Notes under the pieces: model-generated
Told to the model about the DNA's origin: nothing
What the model saw: the letters and a program-made list of their open reading frames with translations, nothing else
Databases searched by the model: none
Position numbers and translations under genes: made by a program
Shown here: in pieces, positions 54,801 to 63,902 of the stretch
Numbering within the stretch: position 1 is the stretch's first letter
Layout of the letters: every line of letters starts with the position of its first letter
NCBI RefSeq assembly: GCF_001428075.1
Contig: NZ_LMSI01000019.1
Span: 895-64,894 of the forward strand
Length of the DNA stretch: 64,000 bases
From: Arthrobacter sp. Soil764
GTDB lineage: Bacteria; Actinomycetota; Actinomycetes; Actinomycetales; Micrococcaceae
Direction of reading: 5' to 3'

Positions 54801-55778
54801 TTGACCAGTTACCGCCGCGTTGGAAAATCAGGCCTGACCGTCTCCACCGTGGGGCTTGGCTGCAACAACCTCGGCCGCGCCAACACCGCCACCGAATCGC
54901 AGGACGCAACGGACGCCGTCGTCCACGCGGCAGTCGATGCCGGCATCACCCTCTTCGACGTCGCCGACACCTACGGCCGCGAGCCCGGGCTGAGCGAAAC
55001 CATGCTTGGCAAGGCCCTCGGAAACCGGCGCTCCAGCGTGGTGCTGGCCACCAAGTTCGGCATGGACATGAAGGGCGCCAGCGGGCCGGACTTCGGTGCC
55101 CGCGGGTCGCGGCGTTACATCATCCAGGCGGTTGAGGCTTCGCTGCGGCGGCTGGGCACGGACTGGATCGACCTCTACCAGTTCCACACCCCGGACCCGC
55201 TGACCCCCATCGACGAGACCCTCGCCGCGCTGGACACCCTGGTCCGCAGCGGCAAGGTCCGCTACATCGGCCACTCCAACCGGTCCGGCTGGCAGATCGC
55301 CCAGGCCGAGTACGTGGCACGCGAACTGGGCACCGCCCGCTTCATCTCCACCCAGAACCACTACAACCTCCTGGACCGGCGTGCCGAGCTTGAAGTGACC
55401 CCGGCCGCGGAGGAGTTCGGGCTCGGCGTCCTTCCGTACTTCCCGCTGGCCAACGGCCTCCTGACCGGCAAGTACGCCCCGGGCCATGCGCCGGAAGGAT
55501 CCCGGCTCAGCCACACTCGCACCAATATGGTGGACGACGCCGACTGGGACCAGCTGGGCCGGTTCAGTGTCTTCGCGAAGGAACGCGGGCTGACCGAAAT
55601 TGAGGTGGCCTTCTCCTGGCTCGCCGCGCAGCCCTCGGTGGCCAGCGTCATCGCCGGGGCCACCAGGCCGGAGCAGGTCAGGCAGAACGCGGAAGCGGCG
55701 AACTGGATCCCCACCCCCGAAGACCTGGCCGCCCTGGACGGGATCTTCCCGGCCGTGCCCAAGGTCGCGCTCTTCTAG
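54801..55778 (+). CDS. Aldo/keto reductase
   Basis: An NADPH-dependent oxidoreductase of the AKR superfamily, 325 residues, TIM barrel. The catalytic tetrad is visible: D53 in LFDVADTYG, Y58, K85 in VLATKFG and H129 in LYQFHTPDP. The cofactor site lies in SVASVIAGATRPEQVRQNAEA. The start is a TTG with AGGAGG 5 nt upstream. It is 9 bp after the hypothetical gene and 6 bp before the nucleoside hydrolase gene, so it may belong to either transcript. The substrate is unknown. Confidence 0.92.
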   Translation: MTSYRRVGKSGLTVSTVGLGCNNLGRANTATESQDATDAVVHAAVDAGITLFDVADTYGREPGLSETMLGKALGNRRSSVVLATKFGMDMKGASGPDFGARGSRRYIIQAVEASLRRLGTDWIDLYQFHTPDPLTPIDETLAALDTLVRSGKVRYIGHSNRSGWQIAQAEYVARELGTARFISTQNHYNLLDRRAELEVTPAAEEFGLGVLPYFPLANGLLTGKYAPGHAPEGSRLSHTRTNMVDDADWDQLGRFSVFAKERGLTEIEVAFSWLAAQPSVASVIAGATRPEQVRQNAEAANWIPTPEDLAALDGIFPAVPKVALF

Positions 55779-55784
55779 GCAGCC

Positions 55785-56810
55785 GTGCCCGCCTACCTCC
55801 TGGACGTTGATACCGGAATCGACGACGCCCTGGCCCTGGCCTACCTGGCGGCCCTCCCGGACACGGAATTCGTGGCAGTCACTGCCACCCCCGGCAACGT
55901 GGACGCGGACCAGGTGGCCCGCAACACCCTGGCGTTGCTGGAACTGTGCGGCCGGCCCGGGGTCCAGGTGGCCGTGGGGGCCCGCAAGCCCCTGTCCATC
56001 CCGCTGCAGACCACCCCGGAGACCCACGGACCACAAGGAATCGGCTACGCCGTCCTGCCGCAGCCCGCCGGCCGGATCAGCGAACGGGATGCCGTGGACC
56101 TGTGGATCGAACACGCCAGGGCCAGGCCGGGGGAGCTCACCGCGCTCATCACCGCCCCGCTGACCAACTTCGCCCTGGCGCTGCGCAGGGAACCGCAACT
56201 TCCCGACCTCCTGGCAAAGGTGGTGATCATGGGCGGCGCCTTCTACCACCAGGGCAACACCACCCCCACCGCCGAATGGAACACGCACGTGGACCCGCAC
56301 GCCGCCAAGGAGGTCTACGCCGCGTACCAGGGAAAGCCGCTGGAGAAACTGCCCATCGTCTGCTCGCTGGACACCACCGAACGCATGGAGCTCCGCCCAG
56401 CCCACGTCACGGCGCTGGCCCGCGCTGCCGGTGCCGCCGTTCCCGAACTGGTGCTCCCCGAACAGCCGGAAGGCCAGCGGAGCAGCTCCGACAACACCCT
56501 CATCAGGCACCTTTCGGATGCCCTGCGCTTCTACTTCGAATTCCACCGGCTCTACGACCAGGGCTACCTGGCCCACGTCCACGACTTTTTCGCCGCAGGA
56601 GTGGCGGCAGGCACGCTCGAGTATACGGCCCGCCCCGCCACCGTGGACGTCGAAACAGAGTCGCCGCTCCTGGCCGGCACCACCGTTGCCGACTTCCGCG
56701 GGCTCTGGGGCACACCTCCCAACGCCCGGATCGTGTCCGGCAACAACCCGGATCAGGCGTTCCGCGAGCTGGTGTCCGCCGTCGGAAGCCTGGCCGGCCG
56801 GGTGGGATGA
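55785..56810 (+). CDS. Nucleoside hydrolase (IunH superfamily)
   Basis: Hydrolyses N-glycosidic bonds of ribonucleosides using a calcium-aspartate site. The 341 residues begin with the hallmark LLDVDTGIDDALALAY (D7, D9, D13, D14). Downstream motifs include ALITAPLTNFALALRR, VIMGGAFYHQGNTTPTAEWN and a C-terminal ligand region near YTARPATVDVETESP. Specificity cannot be assigned. The GTG start is close behind the aldo/keto reductase. The next genes form a complete ECF importer, suggesting uptake and cleavage of one nucleoside-like compound. Queuosine salvage enzymes in other bacteria belong to this superfamily. Confidence 0.9.
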   Translation: MPAYLLDVDTGIDDALALAYLAALPDTEFVAVTATPGNVDADQVARNTLALLELCGRPGVQVAVGARKPLSIPLQTTPETHGPQGIGYAVLPQPAGRISERDAVDLWIEHARARPGELTALITAPLTNFALALRREPQLPDLLAKVVIMGGAFYHQGNTTPTAEWNTHVDPHAAKEVYAAYQGKPLEKLPIVCSLDTTERMELRPAHVTALARAAGAAVPELVLPEQPEGQRSSSDNTLIRHLSDALRFYFEFHRLYDQGYLAHVHDFFAAGVAAGTLEYTARPATVDVETESPLLAGTTVADFRGLWGTPPNARIVSGNNPDQAFRELVSAVGSLAGRVG

Positions 56811-56996
56811 AACGGCAGGCGCGGGGCGCCGTGCGACCAGTGCATTCCGCACGGGACGACGTCCGGGATGCCCGGTAGAATGGGGCACGGACCGGCCCGG
56901 CGCAGTTGCCGCCGGCTGCTGCCGAGGTGACATAGGCAGCCACACGCTCGTCCCGGCACTGCCGGGCCACTGCCTGCACCCAAAGGAACTTTCCCC
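56811..56996 (+). promoter_or_regulatory. Promoter and structured leader of the ECF operon
   Basis: A 186-bp gap. CCGTGCG/CGCACGG forms a hairpin after the nucleoside hydrolase stop. A good -10 box, TAGAAT, lies at 56876-56881, implying a ~109-nt leader. The leader has two likely stems, GCTGCC/GGCAGC and CCCGGC/GCCGGG. I could not match it to a known riboswitch family. Confidence 0.45.
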
Positions 56997-57887
56997 ATGT
57001 CATCGCCCTCTTTGACGCTCCCGTCCCAGGAACGCCCCGCGGCCCGCCGCCGGCTCCTGGAGATCCTCGGCGCCCTGGCCATCGCGGCCACCTATGTCTA
57101 CCTGGTGCTCAACCAGCCCGCAGACATCACCGGAGGTCCGGGCAGCGCATCGGCCCTGATCGCCCTCACCGGCTTCCTGGCAGGCGCGGTCCTGCTGATC
57201 GTCGCCGTCCTGCCCACGCTGCCGGCATCCACCTTGGTGCTGATCCCGGTGGCCCTGGTCCTGAACATCGTCCTCGGCCAGTTCGTTGGCAGCACCCTGG
57301 TTCCCTTCTACCTCGACGCCATCGGCACGGTGCTGATTGCCGTCCTGGCCGGCCCGGCTGCCGGCGCCGCCACGGGCGCACTCAGCAGCATCGTCTGGTC
57401 CTTCTTCAACCCCACCGTGCTTCCGTTCGCCGCAGGCGCCGCGCTCATCGGGTGCCTGGCCGGGCTGGCAGCACGCTACGGCCTCTTCCGCCGCTTCTAC
57501 CTGGCTCCCGTGGCCGGCTTCGCCACGGGGATCATCGCCGGTGTGGTCTCCGCCCCGGTGGCCGCGTTCGTCTTCGGCGGAACCTCGGGCGTGGCCACAG
57601 GGGCGATCGTGAGTGCTTTCCGGGCCATGGGCGATACCCTCCTGGCCGCCATCACCAAGCAGGCGCTGATCTCCGACCCCATGGACAAGGCCATCGTGTT
57701 CACCATCGTGGCCATCCTGGTCTATGCCCTGCCCCGCCGGGCCCGCCAGCAGTTCCCCTTCATCAGGCGCCACCGCGTGCTGGCCGGCACTACGCCTGCG
57801 GCTGACGCCCGCGCGCAGGGACCCGCCCAGGATCCGGTCCAGGGGCCGGCAGAGGGACCCGCCCAGGATTCCACACGGAAGGGATGA
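56997..57887 (+). CDS. ECF transporter substrate-binding (S) component, unknown substrate
   Basis: A 296-residue membrane protein with about six helices, e.g. FLAGAVLLIVAVLPTLPAST and LDAIGTVLIAVLAGPAAGAA. The repeated Gly/Ala-rich helix pairs (GPAAGAATGALSSIVW, GFATGIIAGVVSAPVAAFVF) are typical of S components. The C-terminal ~35 residues are a hydrophilic Gln/Pro/Ala-rich tail. No known vitamin-specific signature is seen. The ATG has AAAGGAAC upstream. The genes for the T and A components follow directly. Confidence 0.85.
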   Translation: MSSPSLTLPSQERPAARRRLLEILGALAIAATYVYLVLNQPADITGGPGSASALIALTGFLAGAVLLIVAVLPTLPASTLVLIPVALVLNIVLGQFVGSTLVPFYLDAIGTVLIAVLAGPAAGAATGALSSIVWSFFNPTVLPFAAGAALIGCLAGLAARYGLFRRFYLAPVAGFATGIIAGVVSAPVAAFVFGGTSGVATGAIVSAFRAMGDTLLAAITKQALISDPMDKAIVFTIVAILVYALPRRARQQFPFIRRHRVLAGTTPAADARAQGPAQDPVQGPAEGPAQDSTRKG

Positions 57888-57897
57888 CCCTACCCCT

Positions 57898-58686
57898 GTG
57901 ACGGCATCATCGGCAGGCAGGACGGCAGCGCCGGCCAGGCGGGAACGGCTTAACCCGCTGACGTCGCTGACCGCTGCGGCGGCCACGGCGGTCATTACGA
58001 CGGCGGCCGGCAGCTGGCCGCTGTCCCTCGCCGTGGTTGCCGCGTGCCTTGGCCTGTCCGTGGCGGGCGGCACCGCCCGCCGGGTGCTCCCGGCTGGTGC
58101 TGCAGTCCTGGTTCCGCTTGGCCTGTCACTGTTGTGGCTGCACGGGCTGTTCTTCCCCGAGGGACGGACTGTCCTGGCAGCGTGGGGACCTGCCCGGATC
58201 ACCCAGGAAGGCCTGGAGTTCGCCGGGCAGCGGATCCTGCAGCTGGCCGCCGTGGTCCTGGTGCTGCTCCTGTTTTCCTTCAGCGTCCGCGTCCCCGACC
58301 TCGTGGCGGCCTTGTCCGCCCGCGGGGTACAGGGCCGGTTCGCCTTCGTCCTGGCCTCCACCCTGACCCTGCTGCCTGCCATCGCGGCCCGGGCGCAGCG
58401 GATCAGACAGGCCCAGGAATCACGGGGCCTGGTGGTCTCCGGCAGCCTGGTGTCCAGGGCGCGCGCCTTCCGGCTGCAGGCCGTTCCGCTGGTCCTCTCC
58501 CTGATCGAGGATGCCGGTACCCGCGCCGCCGCTCTCGAGGCCAGGGGACTCAGCAATACCGGGCCGCGGACCAGCTACCGCGAGGTGGCTGATTCGGGCC
58601 TGCAGCGGGCAGCCCGGACAGTCCTGGTGCTGGCGGCCCTGGCGGCAGTGGTTCTCCGGGTGGCCCAGGCGGGCGCAGGTGGCTGA
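57898..58686 (+). CDS. ecfT: ECF transporter transmembrane (T) component
   Basis: A CbiQ/EcfT-like membrane subunit of 262 residues. About four to five helices, and the two coupling-helix motifs carrying Ala-Arg-Gly-type triads: QAQESRGLVVSG and AALEARGLSNTG, which dock onto the ATPase. The GTG start is 10 bp after the S-component stop; the longer frame lies inside that gene. Its end overlaps the ATPase gene by 8 bp. Confidence 0.88.
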   Translation: MTASSAGRTAAPARRERLNPLTSLTAAAATAVITTAAGSWPLSLAVVAACLGLSVAGGTARRVLPAGAAVLVPLGLSLLWLHGLFFPEGRTVLAAWGPARITQEGLEFAGQRILQLAAVVLVLLLFSFSVRVPDLVAALSARGVQGRFAFVLASTLTLLPAIAARAQRIRQAQESRGLVVSGSLVSRARAFRLQAVPLVLSLIEDAGTRAAALEARGLSNTGPRTSYREVADSGLQRAARTVLVLAALAAVVLRVAQAGAGG

Positions 58687-60325
58687 GCCCGTGGTGACCA
58701 GCAGCCCAGGCAATGCCGGCAAAGCAAGTAATGCCGGCAAAGACAGCAATGCCGGCGTGCCAGGCAAACCGGTCCTGGCAGCCGGGATCCGGCAGTTCAC
58801 GTTCCACGACGGCCAGACCCCGGCCCTGCAGGATGTGACCGTGTCTTTTGCGCCCGGCTCCTTCACGGCCATTCTTGGTGCCTCCGGCAGCGGCAAGTCC
58901 ACCCTGGGCCGGCTGCTGGCCGGCTGGCTGCCTCCGGGCGGCCACGGCCTACTGGCAGGGTTCCTTGAGTTGTCCGGCACGCGGCTGGAGTTCGACGGCG
59001 GCCCGGGGGACCCCCGGATCGATGCCGCCCAGTGGGGCCGGCACGTGGGGTTTGTCCCGCAGGACCCGGGTTCCGTCCTGTCCACCGTGCGGGCCACAGT
59101 GGCCGAGGAACTCGCGTTCGGGCTGGAAAACGCCGGCACGGAGCGCGCTGACATGCAGGTGGCTGTGGAGCGCACAGCCGGGCTGCTGGGACTTCGGAAC
59201 CAGCTGGACCAGGACCCCGCCCGGCTCTCCGGCGGGCAGCTGCGCCGCCTCGCCATCGGCTGCACCATCATCGCCGGACCGCCCGTGCTGGTCATGGACG
59301 AGCCCTTCGCCTCCCTGGACACGGCAGGCGCGGACGATCTTGCCACCCTGGTCCGGGACCTGCTGAAGCGGGGTACCGCCGTCGTCATCCTCAGCCAGAT
59401 GGTGGACCCGCTGCTGCTGGACGCCGACACCTGGGTGGTGCTGTCGGGTGGCACAGTCACCGCGTGCGGGCCTCCTGCCGGCATGGGGGCCGGACATGCC
59501 GAAGGCAGCAATGGCGCAGGCATGCTGCCCAGGGCAATCCGGCGTCCAGCCGAACGGAACGCTGCGGCGCCGCCAAAGCCGCCTCCAGGGCCGCAGGCCG
59601 GACCGGCGGCACTGCAGCTCCGCGGTGTGTCCTTTGCGTACCCGGCCCCACAAACCCACGGTGAAAGACGCCGCAAACGATGGGTCAAGGCGGTACGGAC
59701 CGGGGACTCGACCCCCGGTACACCCGTGCTGCAGGACGTCCACCTAACGGTCCAATCCGGGGAAATCGTGGCGGTCACCGGGCCCAACGGCGCCGGAAAA
59801 TCCACGCTCCTGCGCCACTTCAACGGCCTGCTGAAACCCACCGCGGGAACTGTCCTGGTCAGCGGCAATGACATTTCCGGCGCGCCCGTTGGACGCACCG
59901 CGGCCGCCGTGGGCCTCCTGTTCCAGCAGCCGCGCGACCAGTTGTTTGAACGCACCGTACTGCGGGAGGTCAGCTTCGGGCTGGACCGCCTGGTGGGTCC
60001 GGACATGGCGGCAGAACGGGCCGTTGCAGCCCTTCAGGCAGTCGGCCTGGCGAAGGCCGCCCACGGGCACCCCGCCGAGCTGCCGGCCTCAGCCCAGCGC
60101 CTCCTGGCGCTGGCCACCGTCCTGGCGCGCAGGCCCGCCGTCCTGGCACTGGACGAGCCCACCGTGGCACTGGACGGCGACGGACTGGCCCTGCTGGACG
60201 CCGCCGTCGGCTCGGCCGCAGCGGAGGGCGCCGCCGTCGTGCTGGTCACCCATGACCTGGGCTACGCACGCACGGTGGCGCACCGCATCCTGACGCTCGA
60301 CGGCGGCCGGTTGGCAACGGCCTGA
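58679..60325 (+). CDS. ecfA: ECF transporter ATPase with two fused ABC domains
   Basis: A 548-residue tandem ATPase that powers the ECF importer. Domain one has P-loop GASGSGKST, signature LSGGQLRRLAIG and Walker B LVMDEPFASLD. Domain two has P-loop GPNGAGKST, Walker B LALDEPTVALD, and a degenerate signature (LPASAQRLLALA instead of LSGGQ). The linker near 265-320 is Pro/Ala-rich. The N-terminus carries an 18-bp tandem repeat encoding SNAGK units. The GTG at 58679 overlaps the ecfT stop; GTG 58691 is an alternative. The fused-ATPase layout resembles YkoD of thiamine-precursor transporters, but the substrate here is not established. Confidence 0.9.
   Translation: MAEPVVTSSPGNAGKASNAGKDSNAGVPGKPVLAAGIRQFTFHDGQTPALQDVTVSFAPGSFTAILGASGSGKSTLGRLLAGWLPPGGHGLLAGFLELSGTRLEFDGGPGDPRIDAAQWGRHVGFVPQDPGSVLSTVRATVAEELAFGLENAGTERADMQVAVERTAGLLGLRNQLDQDPARLSGGQLRRLAIGCTIIAGPPVLVMDEPFASLDTAGADDLATLVRDLLKRGTAVVILSQMVDPLLLDADTWVVLSGGTVTACGPPAGMGAGHAEGSNGAGMLPRAIRRPAERNAAAPPKPPPGPQAGPAALQLRGVSFAYPAPQTHGERRRKRWVKAVRTGDSTPGTPVLQDVHLTVQSGEIVAVTGPNGAGKSTLLRHFNGLLKPTAGTVLVSGNDISGAPVGRTAAAVGLLFQQPRDQLFERTVLREVSFGLDRLVGPDMAAERAVAALQAVGLAKAAHGHPAELPASAQRLLALATVLARRPAVLALDEPTVALDGDGLALLDAAVGSAAAEGAAVVLVTHDLGYARTVAHRILTLDGGRLATA
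58710..58763 (+). repeat. 18-bp tandem repeat, three units, at the ecfA N-terminus
   Basis: Units start at 58710, 58728 and 58746, sharing the core AATGCCGGC. They encode N-A-G-K-x-S-type hexapeptides ahead of the first ABC domain. Frame is conserved. Confidence 0.85.
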
Positions 60326-60351
60326 CCGCCGGCATGACGGCGGCCGGCAGT

Positions 60352-60379
60352 GCGCCGCCCGCCAGTGGGCGGGCGGCGC
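60352..60379. terminator. GC-rich stem between ecfA and fadB
   Basis: GCGCCGCCCGCC at 60352-60363 pairs perfectly with 60368-60379 around a 4-nt loop. There is no U-run, as is common for actinobacterial terminators. It separates convergent genes. Confidence 0.6.
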
Positions 60380-60389
60380 GCAAATCCGC

Positions 60390-62552
60390 CTAGCCTGCGG
60401 CGGGGGACGCGACGCCCGGCGCCAGGAAGCGCTTGCCGTTCACCCGCTCGGAGGCCCCCACCCGGTCCAGGTAGGGGATGATGCCGCCCAGGAACATCGG
60501 CCAGCCGGCGCCAAGGATCATGCAGAGGTCGATGTCCGCCGGACCGGCCACGACGTCCTCGTCCAGCATGTGGCCGATTTCCTCAGCCAAGGCATCCTGG
60601 ACGCGGCGCAGCACCTGCCCGCCGGTGGACGGGCTGGAGCCAAAGGAGAGCATTTCCAGCGTGGAGGCGGGGATGGCCCGGGTACCATCCGGGGAAGTCT
60701 CCCACAGTGCCTTGACGTTGTTGTCGATGAGCTTTTTGAGGTTGGTGGAGACCGGGAAACGGTCGCCGAACGCGGCGTGCAGCGATTCCTGGACATGCTG
60801 TGCCACGGGCAGGCCCACCATGGCCAGCAGCGTGAACGGCGTCATGGGGAGCCCCATGGGCCGGAGCGCATTGTCCGCTACCTCTGCCGGCGTGCCCTCA
60901 TCAAAGGCGGCCGTGACTTCCCCCATGAGCCGGAGCAGGATGCGGTTGACCACGAACGCGGCGGCATCCTTGACCAGCACCCCGGTTTTCTTCAGGGACT
61001 TGGCCAGTTCGAACGCGGTGGCCAGCACGGCGTCGTCGGTCCGCGGGGCCCGGACGATCTCCAGCAGCGGCATCACGGCCACGGGGTTGAAGAAGTGGAA
61101 ACCCACCAAGCGTTCGGGGTGCTGCAGGTCGGCGGCCATTTCCGTCACGGAGAGCGAGGACGTGTTGGTGGCCAGGATGCACTCCGTACCCACAATGCCT
61201 TCCAGCTCGGCGAAGACCTGCTTCTTGATGTGCAGTTCCTCAAAGACCGCCTCAATCACGAAGTCGGCGTCGGCGAAGACATCCTTGGACACCGAACCCG
61301 TCACCAGGGCCTTGGTACGGTTGGCCGCGTCCTGGCTGAGGCGCTTTTTCGCCAGCAGCTTGTCCACCTCGGCGTGGACGTAGGCCACGCCCTTGTCCAC
61401 ACGGGCCTGGTCGATGTCGGTCAGGACCACGGGCACCTTCAGCTGGCGGGCGAAGAGCAGGGCCAGCTGGCCGGCCATCAGTCCGGCGCCCACCACGCCC
61501 ACTTTGGTGACGGGGCGGGCCAGCTTGCGGTCAGGGGCACCCGCCGGGCGCTTGGCACGCTTCTGCACCAGGTCCAGGAAGGCGTAGACGGTGGAGCGGA
61601 ACTCGTCGGTCTGCATCAGCTCAGCCAGAGTTTCGCATTCCAGCGCGGCGGATTCCGCTGCCGTCATGGTGCGGTTCACTTCGAGGATATCCAGGACCTT
61701 GGCGGGTGCGGGGGAGGCGTTGGAGGTCTTGGCCTCTACGAACGCCCGTCCAGCCTCCACCGCAGCGGCCCACCGGGTTGCCGCCTCAGGGGAGGAGGGG
61801 TCGACGGCGTTGGCCCGCTCCGGGACCACGTCACCGGAGATGACACCGGCGGCCCAGGCAAGCGACTGCTCCAGGAAGTCGGCAGGCTCGAAGAGGGCGT
61901 CGGCGATGCCCAGCTTGAAAGCCTCCGCACCGGACAGTGTCCGGTTGTTGCTCAGCGGGTTCTCGATCATGACCTTGACGGCATTCTCCGGGCCCACCAG
62001 GCGGGGGAGGATGTAGACGCCGCCCCAGCCGGGCACCAAACCGAGGAACGCTTCCGGCAGTGCCAGGGCCCCGGCGCCCGTGGATACGGTGCGGTACGTG
62101 GACTGCAGGGCGATTTCCAGCCCGCCGCCCAGGGCTGCGCCGTTGATGAAGGCGAAGCTGGGGACGCCAAGGTTTGCCAGCGTTGCGTAGACGTCGTGGC
62201 CCAGCTGCGCCATCCACAGCCCGTGCTCACGCTGTTCCAGTGACTTCACGGCGGAAAGATCGGCGCCCGCCACCAGGTAGTGCGGCTTGCCGGTCACGCC
62301 CACGCCCACGATCTCGCCCCGGGCGGCCCGCCCGCGCAGGCCTTCCAGGACCGTGCCGAGTTCCACCAGGGTGTTGGGGCCCAGGGTGGTCGGCTTGGTG
62401 TGGTCGAGGTCGTTGTCCAGGGTGACCAGGGCGAAGGTACCCGGACCTGGCCGGCCCACCGTGCCCGGCAGGGCGATGTCCTGCACGTAGGAGTGGGTCA
62501 CGGTTTCGTTGGGGAAAAGGTCCGCCAACTTGCGGAAATCTGCGGCGCTCAT
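60390..62552 (-). CDS. fadB: Bifunctional enoyl-CoA hydratase / 3-hydroxyacyl-CoA dehydrogenase
   Basis: Carries out the middle two steps of fatty-acid beta-oxidation. The 720 residues have an N-terminal enoyl-CoA hydratase domain (INGAALGGGLEIAL, ALPEAFLGLVPGWGGVYILP). The C-terminal 3-hydroxyacyl-CoA dehydrogenase has NAD motif GVVGAGLMAGQLALLFA, ATNTSSLSVTEMA and HFFNPVAVMPLLEIVR. I start it at ATG 62552, which overlaps the thiolase stop (ATGA); the longer frame lies inside the thiolase gene. It forms a two-gene operon with fadA. Confidence 0.93.
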   Translation of the reverse strand: MSAADFRKLADLFPNETVTHSYVQDIALPGTVGRPGPGTFALVTLDNDLDHTKPTTLGPNTLVELGTVLEGLRGRAARGEIVGVGVTGKPHYLVAGADLSAVKSLEQREHGLWMAQLGHDVYATLANLGVPSFAFINGAALGGGLEIALQSTYRTVSTGAGALALPEAFLGLVPGWGGVYILPRLVGPENAVKVMIENPLSNNRTLSGAEAFKLGIADALFEPADFLEQSLAWAAGVISGDVVPERANAVDPSSPEAATRWAAAVEAGRAFVEAKTSNASPAPAKVLDILEVNRTMTAAESAALECETLAELMQTDEFRSTVYAFLDLVQKRAKRPAGAPDRKLARPVTKVGVVGAGLMAGQLALLFARQLKVPVVLTDIDQARVDKGVAYVHAEVDKLLAKKRLSQDAANRTKALVTGSVSKDVFADADFVIEAVFEELHIKKQVFAELEGIVGTECILATNTSSLSVTEMAADLQHPERLVGFHFFNPVAVMPLLEIVRAPRTDDAVLATAFELAKSLKKTGVLVKDAAAFVVNRILLRLMGEVTAAFDEGTPAEVADNALRPMGLPMTPFTLLAMVGLPVAQHVQESLHAAFGDRFPVSTNLKKLIDNNVKALWETSPDGTRAIPASTLEMLSFGSSPSTGGQVLRRVQDALAEEIGHMLDEDVVAGPADIDLCMILGAGWPMFLGGIIPYLDRVGASERVNGKRFLAPGVASPAAG

Positions 62553-63826
62553 GCCATGGCTCCTTCGGAAACGGTAGCGGCGGACTCCCCGGAAGGGGTT
62601 CCACTGTAGTCGGGGTGGTGCGGATTCTCCCAGATAACGGTGCCGCCCATGCCAAGGCCTACGCACATGGTGGTGATTCCGTACCGCACCGAGGGGTCCT
62701 CTTCGAACTGGCGGGCGAGCTGGATCATCAGCCGGACGCCGGAGGAGGCAAGGGGGTGTCCCACCGCGATGGCGCCGCCGTACCGGTTGACCCGGGGGTC
62801 GTCGTCGGCGATGCCGTAGTGGTCAAGGAAGCTCAGGACCTGCACGGCGAACGCTTCATTGATTTCGAACAGGCCGATGTCGTCGATGGTGAGCCCGGCG
62901 TTCTTCAGCGCTTTTTCGGTCGCGGGGACGGGGCCGATGCCCATGACCTCCGGCTCCACCCCGGCGTACGCGTAGCTGACCAGCCGCATCTTCACGGGAA
63001 GACCGAGCTCCGCCGCGGCGTCGGAGGACGCAAGGACTGCGGCGGTTGCGCCATCGTTCAGGCCGGCGGCGTTTCCGGCAGTGACCCGGCCATGGGCCCG
63101 GAACGGCGTGCGCAGGCCGGCGAGGTCAGCCATGCTGGTCCCCGGGCGCGGTGGTTCGTCCTTGCTGTGGACCGTCCAGCCCTCACCGGGCTTGCGGGCG
63201 GCTACGGGAACCATGTCGGGCTGGATCTTTCCGTCCCGGTAGGCGGCGGCCAGCTTGTCCTGCGAGGCGACCGCGTAGGCGTCGGTGCGCTCTTTCGTGA
63301 TGGCGGGGAAGCGGTCGTGCAGGTTCTCGGCCGTGTTTCCCATATTCAAAGCTGCCGGGTCCACCAGGCGTTCGGACATGAAGCGCGGGTTCGGGTCAGC
63401 GCCGGATCCCATGGGGTGGTGGCCCATGTGCTCCACGCCGCCGGCAACCACCACGTCGTAGGCGCCAAAGCCGATGCCGCCCGCCGTCGTCGTGACGGCG
63501 GTCATGGCACCGGCGCACATGCGGTCGATGGCGAAGCCGGGGACCGTCCGGGGGAGGCCGGCCAGCAGGGCCGCGGTCCGGCCGAGGGTAAGGCCCTGGT
63601 CGCCGGTCTGGGTGGTGGCGGCGATGGCTACCTCGTCGATCCGCTCCGACGGCAGGGACGGATTGCGGCGAAGCAGGCCGCGGATGCATTTCACGATCAG
63701 GTCGTCGGCCCGGGTCCCGGCGTAGATTCCTTTCTCGCCGGCCCTGCCGAAGGGTGTGCGGATGCCGTCCACAAAGACGACGTCGCGGACAGTGCGCGGT
63801 GATGCGCCGCTTCCGTGCTGGCTCAC
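62549..63826 (-). CDS. fadA: Acetyl-CoA C-acyltransferase (thiolase)
   Basis: The thiolytic last step of beta-oxidation, 425 residues. The nucleophile cysteine is in AIDRMCAGAMTAV, the second catalytic residues in NEAFAVQVLSF and GHPLASSGVRL, and the C-terminal cysteine in TTMCVGLGMGGTV. The GTG start has AGGAG 7 nt upstream. It is the first gene of the fadA-fadB operon and is preceded by a palindromic operator-like sequence at 63903-63918. Confidence 0.95.
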   Translation of the reverse strand: MSQHGSGASPRTVRDVVFVDGIRTPFGRAGEKGIYAGTRADDLIVKCIRGLLRRNPSLPSERIDEVAIAATTQTGDQGLTLGRTAALLAGLPRTVPGFAIDRMCAGAMTAVTTTAGGIGFGAYDVVVAGGVEHMGHHPMGSGADPNPRFMSERLVDPAALNMGNTAENLHDRFPAITKERTDAYAVASQDKLAAAYRDGKIQPDMVPVAARKPGEGWTVHSKDEPPRPGTSMADLAGLRTPFRAHGRVTAGNAAGLNDGATAAVLASSDAAAELGLPVKMRLVSYAYAGVEPEVMGIGPVPATEKALKNAGLTIDDIGLFEINEAFAVQVLSFLDHYGIADDDPRVNRYGGAIAVGHPLASSGVRLMIQLARQFEEDPSVRYGITTMCVGLGMGGTVIWENPHHPDYSGTPSGESAATVSEGAMA

Positions 63827-63902
63827 GTGTAACTCCTCATCGAGACGTAGCGCGCCGGGTGCATGCCGGAGTGCGGCACTAACTGGCGTCGGTCACACCG
63901 AT

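Noticed and set aside
56888..56996. Cobalamin riboswitch in the ECF leader
   Set aside because: GCCACTGCCTGC recalls part of a B12 box, but the GGGAA/GGTG and AATCC core elements are missing.
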